A stretch of DNA of 64,000 bases from Pseudomonas sp. ZH-FAD (GCF_002803095.1 NZ_PGLR01000002.1:124001-188000), one strand, 5' to 3'; counted from the first letter of the stretch, positions 44,211 through 53,043 are shown. Numbers and translations: made by a program. Notes: generated from the letters alone by a model not told the origin.

Positions 44211-44770
44211 GGCCGATCCTCGCCAAGTTGATCCAGGCCTCCTAGCTTCGGCGTTCGCGCAGCGCTGCGCAACCCGAGGCAAGGATGATGATTAACGAGG
44301 TAGTCAATAAATTGGCTTTTCTGTATATACTTATCGATTATATTGAAGTTATTTATATAAAGTGACATGTATTTGACTATTTGCGGCTGGCGAGTTTAAG
44401 TGATTCCTGTGGTTGCTTGTTATTTGACGGTGTGTGGTGAGGGAGAGGGCTCCGCATACCGGTAGTAGAGGTTGCTAGGGAGAACGTCATGGACAGCTTG
44501 CCGTTGTGCCGGACCATGCACCCCGTATCAGCGAGGCGCAGTTGCCACGCCTTCATTGTTCATCTGCCTATTTCCCGCGCACCGACCTTGCTGGAGCCGA
44601 GTCGACTCGCTCTGGCGTGCTGGCCCTATGGGTTGTCTGGTCGTTGGTAGTTGTCTCGGCCTGGAGGCCTTAGTCGAGTCGACCGTTTTTTAGACGACGT
44701 GCGTATATCGCCCGTGTGCGGGTCAAAGCGTGCACGCAGGAGCGACAGGCGGGCGTCGGGGAGATGCAGC
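44211..44770. other. Intergenic region between dgt and the multicopper oxidase gene
   Basis: This 560-base stretch contains an A/T-rich core (44285-44400), which contrasts with the GC-rich surroundings and probably holds the divergent promoters. Further on are a perfect palindrome CGAGTCGACTCG at 44598-44609 and a partial second copy (GTCGAGTCGAC) at 44673-44683. A 73-codon open frame at 44472-44693 looks non-coding. I did not find a convincing CueR or CopR box. Confidence 0.5.
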
Positions 44771-46576
44771 ATGAAACCAATATCACCCAGTTCGGGTCCG
44801 ACCGAGGCACAGAGCACTGTGTGCCCCGCTGATGGAGAGCTGGCGCCGCCTGGGCAGCTATCACGGCGCAGTTTTCTGCAAGGTAGTGCGGCGCTGGCCG
44901 CGGCGCCGCTGATCCTGGCGCCCAGTCGCAGCGAAGCAGTCGTACCGCCTAGCCCGCCGACCATTGCCTGGCAGGAATTTCTGCCCAATGAGCCGGCGCT
45001 GCTTTACGGCAGCACGCTCAATCCGCCGCCTACCGAACTGGCCAACATCGCCGCCGGCGAGGCCGGGCGGCCGGCGCATCAGCGCTGGGCCGAGTTCGGC
45101 CCACAGGCTGAGCACTACGAGTTGCATGCGGCGCAGCGCGAGGGTTGGGTGTTCAACCCAGCCTATCCGCCACAACCGGTATGGACCTTCCAGGCCGCCT
45201 ATCCGGATCTGTCCGTGCTCAGTCCGGTGGTGCACTCGCACTACGGCCATCCGATGATCTGCCGCATCTATAATGATCTGCCGGCCAACCACACTGGTTT
45301 TGGTACGCCAGAGATCAGTACCCACCTGCACAACGCTCACATCGGGTCGGAGAGTGACGGCTTTCCCGGCGACTACTACAGCCCCACCAAGGCCGGGCCC
45401 AGCCTGACAGCGCCAGGCGGTTTCAAGGACCACCTTTACTCCAACATCTACGCTGGCTACGACGAGCTGCAGAACGGCATCGGCGACTACCGCGAAGCAC
45501 TTGGCACCTTGTTCTACCATGACCACACCCTGGACTTCACCGCGCCCAACATCGTCCGCGGGCTGATGGGTTTCTTCCTGCTGTTCGATCATCTCGACTC
45601 GGGCAATGAGAAGGACCCCAACCCGGCGGCCCTACGCCTGCCCAGTCACCCCTACGATTACCCGCTGAGCTTCTGCGACCGGCGTTTCGACCCCAACGGC
45701 ATCCTCTACTACGACCAGGTCAGTCCCGAGGGCATCCTCGGCGACAAGACCGTAGTCAACGGCAAGATTCAGCCGGTGCTGCGGGTGGCTCGGCGCAAGT
45801 ACCGCTTGCGTCTGCTCAACGGTGGGCCGAGCCGCTTCTACCAGTTCTATCTGGTGCGGTCGAACAACGTGATCCAGCCCTTCACCTACATTGCCAACGA
45901 CGGCAACCTGCTGGAGAAACCGCTGCTCAATCAGACCAACGTACGCCTGGGTGTGGCCGAGCGGGCCGATATCGTGGTGGATTTTTCGCGTTACCCGGTG
46001 GGCACCGAGTTGTACCTGGCCAACCGCCTGACCCATCGCCCGGAAGATACCCGCCGGCCTTATCAGGTGGTGGCTCCCGGCGAGTGGGTGTTGAAGATAG
46101 TGGTCGACCGCGAGCCGCCGGAGCAGGACCTGAGCCAGGTGCCGGCCAATCTGCGGCCGCTGCCGCCGCTGCCGACGACCGCCCAACTGGCGGCGCTGCC
46201 GGTGCGCAAGTTCCTCTTCGAGCGCCGACAGAACATGTGGGCGATCAACGGTCAGTTCATCAATCTCAATGCTCCGCGCGCCCTGGTGCCCATGGGGGCC
46301 ATGGAGATCTGGGAGCTGTACAGCGTCGATGACGGCTGGGATCACCCCGTTCATATCCATTTCGAGGAGGGCCGCCTGCTGAGCAAGACCACCAATGGCA
46401 AGAATGTGGCGATTGCTGCGCATGAGAAGGGGCGCAAGGACGTATTCAATATCTCTGATCGTACTGTCCTTCGCGTGCTGATGCGTTTTCGCGACTACAA
46501 GGGCAAGTACGTGATGCACTGCCACAACCTGATCCACGAAGACCACGCCATGATGCTGCGTTGGGACATCGTCTGA
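44771..46576 (+). CDS. Tat-exported multicopper oxidase, CotA-like
   Basis: The 601-residue protein is a three-domain multicopper oxidase. An SRRSFLQGSAALAAAP Tat signal (residues 31-46, cleavage near SEA-56) indicates folded export. All four copper-ligand clusters are intact: HLH (185-187), HDH (250-252), HPVHIH (525-530) and HCHNLIHEDHAMM (583-595). The axial Met at 594 and the Cys-to-Met spacing of ten are as in Bacillus CotA. Substrates of such enzymes include phenolics, bilirubin, Cu(I) and Mn(II), and none can be chosen from sequence. The ATG at 44771 follows a GGGAGA ribosome site. A SCO chaperone follows 18 bases later. Confidence 0.9.
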   Translation: MKPISPSSGPTEAQSTVCPADGELAPPGQLSRRSFLQGSAALAAAPLILAPSRSEAVVPPSPPTIAWQEFLPNEPALLYGSTLNPPPTELANIAAGEAGRPAHQRWAEFGPQAEHYELHAAQREGWVFNPAYPPQPVWTFQAAYPDLSVLSPVVHSHYGHPMICRIYNDLPANHTGFGTPEISTHLHNAHIGSESDGFPGDYYSPTKAGPSLTAPGGFKDHLYSNIYAGYDELQNGIGDYREALGTLFYHDHTLDFTAPNIVRGLMGFFLLFDHLDSGNEKDPNPAALRLPSHPYDYPLSFCDRRFDPNGILYYDQVSPEGILGDKTVVNGKIQPVLRVARRKYRLRLLNGGPSRFYQFYLVRSNNVIQPFTYIANDGNLLEKPLLNQTNVRLGVAERADIVVDFSRYPVGTELYLANRLTHRPEDTRRPYQVVAPGEWVLKIVVDREPPEQDLSQVPANLRPLPPLPTTAQLAALPVRKFLFERRQNMWAINGQFINLNAPRALVPMGAMEIWELYSVDDGWDHPVHIHFEEGRLLSKTTNGKNVAIAAHEKGRKDVFNISDRTVLRVLMRFRDYKGKYVMHCHNLIHEDHAMMLRWDIV

Positions 46577-46594
46577 GCCAGCCGGAGGTTTGCC

Positions 46595-47257
46595 ATGAAT
46601 ACGCGAAGAAAGGTACTGGCAGGGCTGGGCGTCGCTGCGTTCGGCTGGGCCGCCTGGCGCTCGGGTAGCAGCGTGCAGCAACCGGCTGCGCCGCTGGCCG
46701 GGGTGGGCGGTACACGTTTTCCCAACGTCCCGCTGCTGACTCACGAGGGTCGTGAAGTGCGCTTCTACGACGACCTGGTGCGTGGCAAGGTGGTGGCGAT
46801 CAACATGATGTATGCCCAGTGCAGCAACAGTTGTCCGGCTACCACCGCCAACCTGCGTCTGGTGCAGGAGATGCTCGGCGAGCGCGCCGGGCGCGATGTG
46901 CACCTGTATTCGCTGACGCTGCAGCCGGAGCTGGACAACCCCGAGCGTTTGCGCGAGTACGTCGAGCGCCACCATATCGGTCCGGGCTGGCAGTTTCTCA
47001 CCGGAGCGCGCGCCGATATCGAGCAGCTGCGCCGCGCCCTGGGTTTCTATGACGTCGACCCGGTGGTGGACCTCAATGATCTGAGTCATACCGGCATGCT
47101 GCGCATCGGCAACGACGCGCTGGACCGCTGGACCATGGCGCCGTCGCTGACTGATGCCGCGCAGATCCTGTCCACCATCAATCACGTCGATAGCAAGGTG
47201 GTGCATACCGCCTACCGCCCGAGTGAAGCGCCTGCGGAGCAACTAGCGCAGGCGTAG
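46595..47257 (+). CDS. SCO1/SenC-type copper chaperone
   Basis: The 220-residue thioredoxin-fold protein carries the SCO copper site: CSNSC (Cys76, Cys80) and the distal His165 in LSHTGMLRIG. An N-terminal hydrophobic segment after MNTRRK (about 7-22) is a membrane anchor or signal. SCO proteins deliver copper to the CuA site of cytochrome oxidase. Next to a multicopper oxidase, this one more likely metallates that enzyme or handles its redox state. The 18-base gap implies a common transcript. Its last 15 bases overlap the convergent cytochrome gene. Confidence 0.88.
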   Translation: MNTRRKVLAGLGVAAFGWAAWRSGSSVQQPAAPLAGVGGTRFPNVPLLTHEGREVRFYDDLVRGKVVAINMMYAQCSNSCPATTANLRLVQEMLGERAGRDVHLYSLTLQPELDNPERLREYVERHHIGPGWQFLTGARADIEQLRRALGFYDVDPVVDLNDLSHTGMLRIGNDALDRWTMAPSLTDAAQILSTINHVDSKVVHTAYRPSEAPAEQLAQA

Positions 47258-48145
47258 ACGTTCTACCTGCACGCGGCCGCTGGCATCGAGGCGGCCGCGT
47301 ACCTGCACGTAGGCGCCGGGACGCGGTGCGTCGTCCAGGCGGGTGCGCGCGTCGATCAGCAGCGCCAGCCCGTCCAGCTTGCCGACATCATCCAGGCGGC
47401 CATGCAGACGTACTCGGGCGCCCACCGGCACGGGTGCTGGCTGCCCGGCAGCATCGCGTGCGCCTTGTTCGATCCAGGCCTCGATCAGTTCGATTTCCGC
47501 ATCCGTGAGATAGGGCGGGCCGTCGTAGGGCATGCGGGGCCGAGCCTGGCCGCGAATGCGCCGCACCAGCTCGCTGGCTGCAGGGTTGCCGGGCACCACG
47601 CGGGCGCGTTCGTCGCTGGCCAGGGTCGCTGTGTAGGATGACAGCAGATAACCCTCGGGAGCCGCGCCCATCAAGCCGTTTGCGGAATGGCAGGTAGCGC
47701 AGCGGCGCAGCAGGATGGTTTCGACGTGGCGGTAGTCGACCACCTCGCCGAGGCTCGGGACGGCGGCGGCAAGCAGGGTTGTGCTTTCGCGGCCTGCTGG
47801 CAGGCCGGCGTTTATCCAGCGTTCGACCATGGCGATCTCGGCGGCTTCGAGAAAGGGCGGGCCGCTCAGCGGCATGCGCGGTTGACTGCTGCCCGTCAGG
47901 CGGCGCAGCAGCTCGCTGCCGGCGGCATCGCCAGCGTGGACCACCGGACCGCGCTGGCTGCCGCGCAACAGATTCTCCAGGCTGTCCAGGCGCAGGCCCA
48001 GTGGGGCCTGCGCGCCGCTGTGGCAAACCAGGCAGCGGTTGGCCAGTAGCGGAGCGATGTCGTCGTGGTAGGTCGGGGATGTGGAGGCCAGCACACTGGC
48101 GCTGAGCAGCAGCGGGATGAACAGGCGCAGGGCTAGCCAGAGCAT
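47243..48145 (-). CDS. Di-haem c-type cytochrome
   Basis: The 300-residue exported protein has a signal peptide (residues 1-21). Two haem-binding sites are CLVCH (38-42) and CATCH (149-153). Each is followed by a similar stretch with a likely axial Met: RMPLSGPPFLEAAEI and RMPYDGPPYLTDAEI. It therefore looks like a tandem duplication of one cytochrome domain. The C-terminal part (about 240-300) is a small beta-rich domain resembling an OB fold. It is transcribed towards the SCO gene and overlaps it by 15 bases. It could take electrons from, or give them to, the neighbouring oxidase; that link is inferred from proximity. Confidence 0.85.
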   Translation of the reverse strand: MLWLALRLFIPLLLSASVLASTSPTYHDDIAPLLANRCLVCHSGAQAPLGLRLDSLENLLRGSQRGPVVHAGDAAGSELLRRLTGSSQPRMPLSGPPFLEAAEIAMVERWINAGLPAGRESTTLLAAAVPSLGEVVDYRHVETILLRRCATCHSANGLMGAAPEGYLLSSYTATLASDERARVVPGNPAASELVRRIRGQARPRMPYDGPPYLTDAEIELIEAWIEQGARDAAGQPAPVPVGARVRLHGRLDDVGKLDGLALLIDARTRLDDAPRPGAYVQVRGRLDASGRVQVERLRLR

Positions 48146-48300
48146 AAGCGCAGCCTCGAAGACTGGGGCGGATCATTCAGCCGTTCGGCGCGAGGCTTCT
48201 GTGGGCACGGATGTATCCGAAATGCGCCTGGCTCGAGGCGTGCCTTGTTCGACTGTGCCGAGAGAAGTCCAATAGCCTGTTGCTAAGCCTAGCTGCGTAC

Positions 48301-49464
48301 TCAGAAACCGGCGGCGTCGATGTCCACCAGCAGCAGGCGACGACCATTGTCGATGAACTGCCCTGCGGTCAGGCAGTACTGGTTGGTGGTGGCGTCGCGG
48401 TAGGTGGTGGAGAGCGTCAGGCGCCGCTCTTCCCAGCCTTCGGCCAGCAGTTGATAGAAGTAGGGGCGCCATGACCAGTTATGCCCAAGGTAGCGGTCAT
48501 CGGCCTGCCAGAGGTTCTGGCGCCACTGCAGGTTGGGCGTGAGTTGGGTGCCGTGGCGGTCGCACTGATAGATACGCAACAGCCAGGGGTAGTTGTCCGG
48601 TGCGTTCAGGCTTGTTGCCGGGGCGCCGCTTTCGGCCCAGAACCTGAGCTCGGACATCAATTCGGTCAGTTGCTGGCGCAGGCTGACCAGGCGCGCGCGC
48701 TCGGCGAGTTTCTGCTGTACGTAGCTGTCACGCAGGCGCGCGAAACGGCCGACGAAGGCGTCGCTGGCGAACAGTTCCTCCTCCGGCCTGGCGAACAGGA
48801 ATCCCTGGACGTAACGGGCGCCGCACTCAAGGGCGAAGTTCAGCTCGGCTTCGGTTTCCACCCCTTCGGCGATGATCCAGCAACCAGTCTTTTCGGCCAT
48901 CTGTGCCAGCGCCTTGACCACTTCGCCGCTAGGGCCGCCGCGAGCGGCTTCCTGGAACAGGCGCATGTCCAGTTTGAGGATGTCAGGTTGCAGTGCCAGC
49001 ACGCGGTCGAGCTGCGAATAGCCAGCGCCAAAATCGTCGATAGCGATGCGCGCGCCGGCCTCGCGGTAACGCGCCACCACGTCGGGTAAGCGCTGGCTGG
49101 CGCCGCCCAGCTCGGTGATCTCGAAGACGATGCGCGCAGGGTCGATGCCGCTGCGCTGCAGTTGAATCAGGCTGGGCAGTGGCTGCGCCGGGCGCAGACG
49201 ACTGATCCAGCGTGGTGAAATGTTCAGACTCAGGAACCAGTCCGCCGGAGCCTGGTGGAAGCGGTGCAGGGCATCCTCGCGTACCTGGCGGTCGAGGCGG
49301 CGCAGGGCTGCTGGCGGTGTTTTCGGGTCGGCAAACAGCGGTCCGGCCGAGCGCACCTGGCCCTCGGCATCGCGTAGTCGCGCCAAAGCCTCGACGCCCG
49401 CGATCCGGCCGGTGGCGGTGTCGATAAAGGGTTGGAAGACGGCAAAAGGCAGTCCGTCGATCAC
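48301..49464 (-). CDS. EAL-domain cyclic-di-GMP phosphodiesterase with C-terminal sensor-like domain
   Basis: The 387-residue protein has an N-terminal EAL domain (about 5-235). The catalytic motifs are GVEALAR, LNISPRW, FEITELGG, IDDFGAGYSQLD and AEGVETEAE, so it should be active. The C-terminal third (about 245-387) includes WRQNLWQADDRYLGHNWSW and a predicted beta-rich core. It resembles the PAS/Cache-like C-terminal domain of Bacillus YkuI. I prefer the GTG start at 49464, which has AAGGA eight bases upstream, over an ATG 19 codons earlier (49521). No membrane segment is present. Confidence 0.85.
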   Translation of the reverse strand: MIDGLPFAVFQPFIDTATGRIAGVEALARLRDAEGQVRSAGPLFADPKTPPAALRRLDRQVREDALHRFHQAPADWFLSLNISPRWISRLRPAQPLPSLIQLQRSGIDPARIVFEITELGGASQRLPDVVARYREAGARIAIDDFGAGYSQLDRVLALQPDILKLDMRLFQEAARGGPSGEVVKALAQMAEKTGCWIIAEGVETEAELNFALECGARYVQGFLFARPEEELFASDAFVGRFARLRDSYVQQKLAERARLVSLRQQLTELMSELRFWAESGAPATSLNAPDNYPWLLRIYQCDRHGTQLTPNLQWRQNLWQADDRYLGHNWSWRPYFYQLLAEGWEERRLTLSTTYRDATTNQYCLTAGQFIDNGRRLLLVDIDAAGF

Positions 49465-49548
49465 CTGGGATTTCCTTAGCGCGCAGCGATTGAGCCGCCA
49501 GATGGTGGCAGAGTGGCTCAACCTAGCAAGATCGCGGCCAGCCCAGGT

Positions 49549-49866
49549 CTAGACCAAAGGTGAACGCCCGCGCGTGCCCTGTTGCACGCGCCGCAGCAGC
49601 GGCATGACGATCAACGCCAGGCGCAGCCAGCGGCGCCAGCCGCGTTTGCGGCCAAGCAGCCCGGCCAGAGCCAGCACCCCGCCGGTGAGCAAAAATGGTG
49701 CATTGCCCTTGCGCAGCCGCTGCCCGTACTCGCGTACCTGTTGCAGTGGATGAGTGATCTGCAGGATTTCATGACGCAGTTCCTGGCGATGCATTTCCAG
49801 GCGCATGCGCAGCACGGCTTTACGAAGTTCACGGCGCGAGGCGCCTGGAGGCAGGGTCGGCGTCAT
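49549..49866 (-). CDS. YqjK-like small membrane protein
   Basis: The 105-residue basic protein has a helical N-terminal part (RRELRKAVLRMRLEMHRQELRHEIL) and one hydrophobic hairpin at about 58-70, followed by Arg-rich residues. It is the third gene of a yqjD-yqjE-yqjK-like set. The overlap with the preceding gene is four bases (ATGA). Function is unknown; E. coli YqjD and ElaB relatives are membrane-anchored ribosome binders induced in stationary phase. Confidence 0.68.
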   Translation of the reverse strand: MTPTLPPGASRRELRKAVLRMRLEMHRQELRHEILQITHPLQQVREYGQRLRKGNAPFLLTGGVLALAGLLGRKRGWRRWLRLALIVMPLLRRVQQGTRGRSPLV

Positions 49867-50222
49867 GGCAGCAGTTGCTCGCGGTCACGTTGCAGTTCTT
49901 CAAGGCTGGCGCTGAACGGCGGCTCGGCGTTGCGTAGACTGGTCAGCAGCCAGGCGCCGCAAACGAGCAGGCCAAAACCGTAGAACAGGCACAGACCGGT
50001 GGCGACTGCCAGGCGGTGCGTATCCCAGTAGACAATCAGCAGCAGAGCGGACAGACCTATCAGCAGGAGCAGGGCGAAGGCCAGGCACAGACCGCCAAGG
50101 AGCAGCGCACGTAGTGCCTGGTCGCGTTGGTCTTCGAGTTCATGGGCCAGCAGCGCCACGTGGCCCTGGAGCAGGCCTAACAGGGCTGCACCCAGGCGCC
50201 GTGGCGAGGGGCCGTTGGACAT
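49863..50222 (-). CDS. YqjE-like phage-holin-family membrane protein
   Basis: The 119-residue protein starts MSNGPSPRRLGAALLGLLQG and has two long hydrophobic helices (about 40-65 and 75-95) with short tails. This fits the YqjE/holin-superfamily III type. The ATG at 50222 lies eight bases after the stop of the upstream DUF883 gene, and its own stop overlaps the next start. Confidence 0.75.
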   Translation of the reverse strand: MSNGPSPRRLGAALLGLLQGHVALLAHELEDQRDQALRALLLGGLCLAFALLLLIGLSALLLIVYWDTHRLAVATGLCLFYGFGLLVCGAWLLTSLRNAEPPFSASLEELQRDREQLLP

Positions 50223-50230
50223 TGGCGCTG

Positions 50231-50548
50231 TCAACGGCGGCTGATCAGCAGGCCGAGCACCAGGCCGATAGCGGCCGACAGGCCGAGCGCCTGCCACGGG
50301 TGCTTGTGCACGTAATCCTCAGTGGCGTCGACGGCGATCTTGCCCTGTTCGCGCAGGCTGGACTCGGCTTTGTGCAAGGTGTCACGGGCACGGTCAAGAC
50401 TGCTGCGAATGTCATCGCGCAGCGCTTCGGCCTGTTCACCAGCCAGGCTGGCGGAGTGTTGCAGGAGCTTCTCGGTGTCGCTGACCAGAGCCTGGAATTC
50501 ATCCAGCAGGGCGTCCTTGGTGCTTGGAGTAGCGGCTTTGTGTGGCAT
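50231..50548 (-). CDS. DUF883 (YqjD/ElaB-type) membrane-anchored protein
   Basis: The 105-residue protein is mostly amphipathic helix, probably coiled coil. It ends with the family membrane anchor YVHKHPWQALGLSAAIGLVLG and a short basic tail. In E. coli the related YqjD binds ribosomes at the membrane in stationary phase under RpoS. It is first in the three-gene operon. Confidence 0.85.
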   Translation of the reverse strand: MPHKAATPSTKDALLDEFQALVSDTEKLLQHSASLAGEQAEALRDDIRSSLDRARDTLHKAESSLREQGKIAVDATEDYVHKHPWQALGLSAAIGLVLGLLISRR

Positions 50549-50919
50549 GGTGAGCAGTCCTCTGCGTGGGGTATGTACTGTTTACGAGTGCTCTGCAGCG
50601 TGAGGGTTCCGCAAGAATAGTCGTGAAGTGACCGGTTTGGCGTTTGGTATAGCGATTGCATTTTGCTGGTGCGCGAAGGTTGTGAAATGCCCTGTGATGG
50701 GGCTTTCTCAATGCGGCTCAGGATGGTCAATTTCGCGCATAACCATTTGATTAACAAGAAATAAGCATCGATCAGTCGAGCTTTGGTGGCGCCATTTTGG
50801 GGCCGCCGGACGGCACTTTTCGAGGGCGTGCTGCATGCGCTGGCTGCATTGTGGTGCGCATTTTCGGTTTAGTGCCTTCGTTTGGTGCTTTTCTTCTGCC
50901 TCCGGAGTTTTCTTTCTCG
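50549..50919. other. Divergent promoter region of the yqjD-like operon and amtB
   Basis: No gene is visible in these 371 bases. A moderately A/T-rich segment lies at 50640-50765. I looked for a sigma-54 promoter, expected if amtB is NtrC controlled. Only a poor GG-N10-GC candidate near 50725-50738 appeared, so regulation is left open. Confidence 0.4.
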
Positions 50920-52128
50920 ATGGAAAACATCAACAGTGCCGTGGCCACGCTGATCCACGGTTCCAATACCCTGTTCATCCTGCTGGGTGCAATCATGGTC
51001 CTGGCCATGCATGCCGGGTTTGCCTTCCTCGAAGTGGGAACGGTGCGGCAGAAAAACCAGGTCAATGCGCTATCGAAGATTCTTTCGGATTTCGCCATTT
51101 CCGCCCTGGCGTATTTCTTCATCGGCTACTGGATCGCCTACGGCATCAACTTCTTCGAGCCGGCGGCGGTGCTGACGGAGAACCACGGGTACGGTCTGGT
51201 GAAGTTCTTCTTCCTGCTGACCTTCGCCGCGGCGATTCCGGCAATCATCTCCGGTGGTATCGCCGAGCGCGCCAAGTTCGGCCCGCAGCTATGCGCCACT
51301 GCATTGATCGTGGCGTTCGTCTATCCCTTCTTCGAAGGCATGATCTGGAACGGCAACTACGGCTTCCAGGCCTGGCTCGAGACTCGCTTCGGTGCAGGCT
51401 TCCATGACTTCGCCGGTTCGGTGGTGGTGCATGCCATGGGCGGCTGGTTGGCGTTCGGCGCGGTACTGCTGTTGGGGCGCCGCAATGGTCGCTATCGCGA
51501 CGGCAAGCTGGTGGCCATAGCGCCGTCGAACATTCCATTCCTGGCGCTGGGCTCGTGGATCCTGATCATCGGCTGGTTCGGCTTCAACGTGATGAGTGCG
51601 CAGACGCTCGAGGGCGTCAGTGGCCTGGTGGCGGTCAACTCGCTGATGGCCATGGTCGGTGGCACCGTCGCCGCGCTGCTGGTGGGGCGCAATGACCCAG
51701 GCTTTCTGCACAACGGCCCGCTCGCTGGCCTGGTAGCGATCTGCGCCGGCTCGGACCTGATGCATCCGATTGGCGCCCTGGTCACTGGCGCGATTGCCGG
51801 TGCCCTGTTCGTCTGGGCATTCACCGCGACCCAGGTGAAGTGGAAGATCGACGACGTGCTCGGCGTCTGGCCGCTGCATGGTCTGTGCGGCATATGGGGT
51901 GGCATCGCCTGCGGCATCTTCGGCCTGGAAGCATTCGGTGGCCTGGGTGGCGTCAGCCTGGCCAGCCAGGTGATCGGTACTGCGCTGGGCGTGGTGGTCG
52001 CGCTGTTCGGTGGCTTTGCGGTGTATGGCCTGCTGAAGGCGTCGCTGGGCATTCGCCTGAGTCAGGAAGAGGAGTACAACGGCGCCGACCTGTCGATTCA
52101 CAAGATCGGTGCGGTGAGTCAGGATTGA
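50920..52128 (+). CDS. amtB: Ammonium transporter (Amt family)
   Basis: The 402-residue protein has about eleven membrane helices and the Amt signatures AGFAFLEVGTVRQKN and DFAGSVVVHAMGGW. The twin-His pore is represented by His in VVVHAMGG and in VWPLHGLCGIWGG. The ATG at 50920 (MENINSAVATLIHGSN) was chosen; the longer frame upstream lacks signal-sequence character. There is no glnK gene next to it, so it is probably a second Amt, separate from the glnK-amtB operon usual in pseudomonads. A weak hairpin at 52137-52159 follows. Confidence 0.9.
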   Translation: MENINSAVATLIHGSNTLFILLGAIMVLAMHAGFAFLEVGTVRQKNQVNALSKILSDFAISALAYFFIGYWIAYGINFFEPAAVLTENHGYGLVKFFFLLTFAAAIPAIISGGIAERAKFGPQLCATALIVAFVYPFFEGMIWNGNYGFQAWLETRFGAGFHDFAGSVVVHAMGGWLAFGAVLLLGRRNGRYRDGKLVAIAPSNIPFLALGSWILIIGWFGFNVMSAQTLEGVSGLVAVNSLMAMVGGTVAALLVGRNDPGFLHNGPLAGLVAICAGSDLMHPIGALVTGAIAGALFVWAFTATQVKWKIDDVLGVWPLHGLCGIWGGIACGIFGLEAFGGLGGVSLASQVIGTALGVVVALFGGFAVYGLLKASLGIRLSQEEEYNGADLSIHKIGAVSQD

Positions 52129-52205
52129 GCTATTACCGGGTGCTGCCAGTCAGCGCCCGAAACAGGCAATAAAAAGTTCTTCGCATAGTTTGTGGAAAGT
52201 GCGGG

Positions 52206-53043
52206 TTGACACCGGACTGGCAAGTTTGTGTGCGTATTGCTTACTGACTTAGCGCTATCCGTTACCGCGTGCGCTGAGCGTTTGGGTTGCGCCCCTTACG
52301 GGCGCCACACCTTTCTTGCTTGCCCAAGAAAGGTGTGCCAAAGAAGGGCACCCCGACATCCGGGTTTCGCTACGCGAAACTTGATTCGCTTTGCTCACCC
52401 TGCGGGCCAGCCTGCGGCTGTTACTCCGCTTCGCTGCGTTTCCTCGCTCCGGCGCTGCTCCGGGGGCCGGCTTACAAGGGACATCCATGGCCCTTTAAGC
52501 GGGGCCGCCATCGGTATCTCGCCGTATCCATGCGGCTCATCCCCCTACGCAACACCTCCGCTCGGCCTCCTGAAGGGGACCGGGCCACGAGCTTGCGAAA
52601 TCTCCGGAAGATCAAAGTCGGCAGCGTTTGGATTTTGCTCTTGAAGCGCGATCTCACAGACGACGTCTAAGTCCCCTTCAGGAGGCCGAGTGGAGTCGCC
52701 GTGGAAGGGGTTGAGCGACATGGATGTCGTGAGAGCCACGATGGGCCAGGGATGGCCCTTCTCGGCGTGCCCGTGTAACGGTGATGGAGCGAGGGAACCC
52801 CGGCGCAGCAGGGCGGGGGCGCCTAGCTCGGATGTCGGGGTGCCCTTCTCTTTGGTTACTTTCTCTTGGGCAAGCAAGAGCTACGAAGCGCAGCGAAGTA
52901 ACAGCCGCAGGCTGGCCCGCAGGGTGAGCGCAGCGAATCAAGTGACTCGCCCGTAAGGGGCGAAACCCATCAGGCCAGGCGGCGTGCTAATGGAGAGTGC
53001 CAGGTCATCGACAGCTAACACTTAATTGCCAGTCCGGTGTCAA
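52206..53043. repeat. 838-bp nested inverted-repeat element
   Basis: The element is bounded by perfect 18-base inverted repeats, TTGACACCGGACTGGCAA at 52206-52223 and its complement at 53026-53043. Inside are further perfect inverted pairs: 15 bases (52290-52304 with 52948-52962), 20 bases (52343-52362 with 52829-52848), 32 bases (52393-52424 with 52898-52929) and 20 bases (52561-52580 with 52671-52690). The third and fourth pairs cross, so one arm has been rearranged. A local 12-base hairpin lies at 52307-52336. No transposase or credible ORF is present and no target duplication was found. It is best described as a non-autonomous or palindromic repeat cluster. Confidence 0.8.

Noticed and set aside
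44472..44693. A 73-codon frame upstream of the multicopper oxidase
   Set aside because: Cys/Trp-rich, no ribosome site, no family resemblance and it overlaps probable promoter sequence.
45632..47242. A 536-codon minus-strand frame under the oxidase and SCO genes
   Set aside because: The plus-strand genes carry intact copper-ligand motifs, so the opposite frame is an artefact.
50720..50740. A possible sigma-54 promoter before amtB
   Set aside because: Only the GG-N10-GC spacing fits; the TGGCAC and TTGC cores are missing.
52228..53030. Several short frames of 60-138 codons inside the repeat element
   Set aside because: They read through inverted repeats in both strands with Arg/Pro/Ala-rich composition and no start signals.
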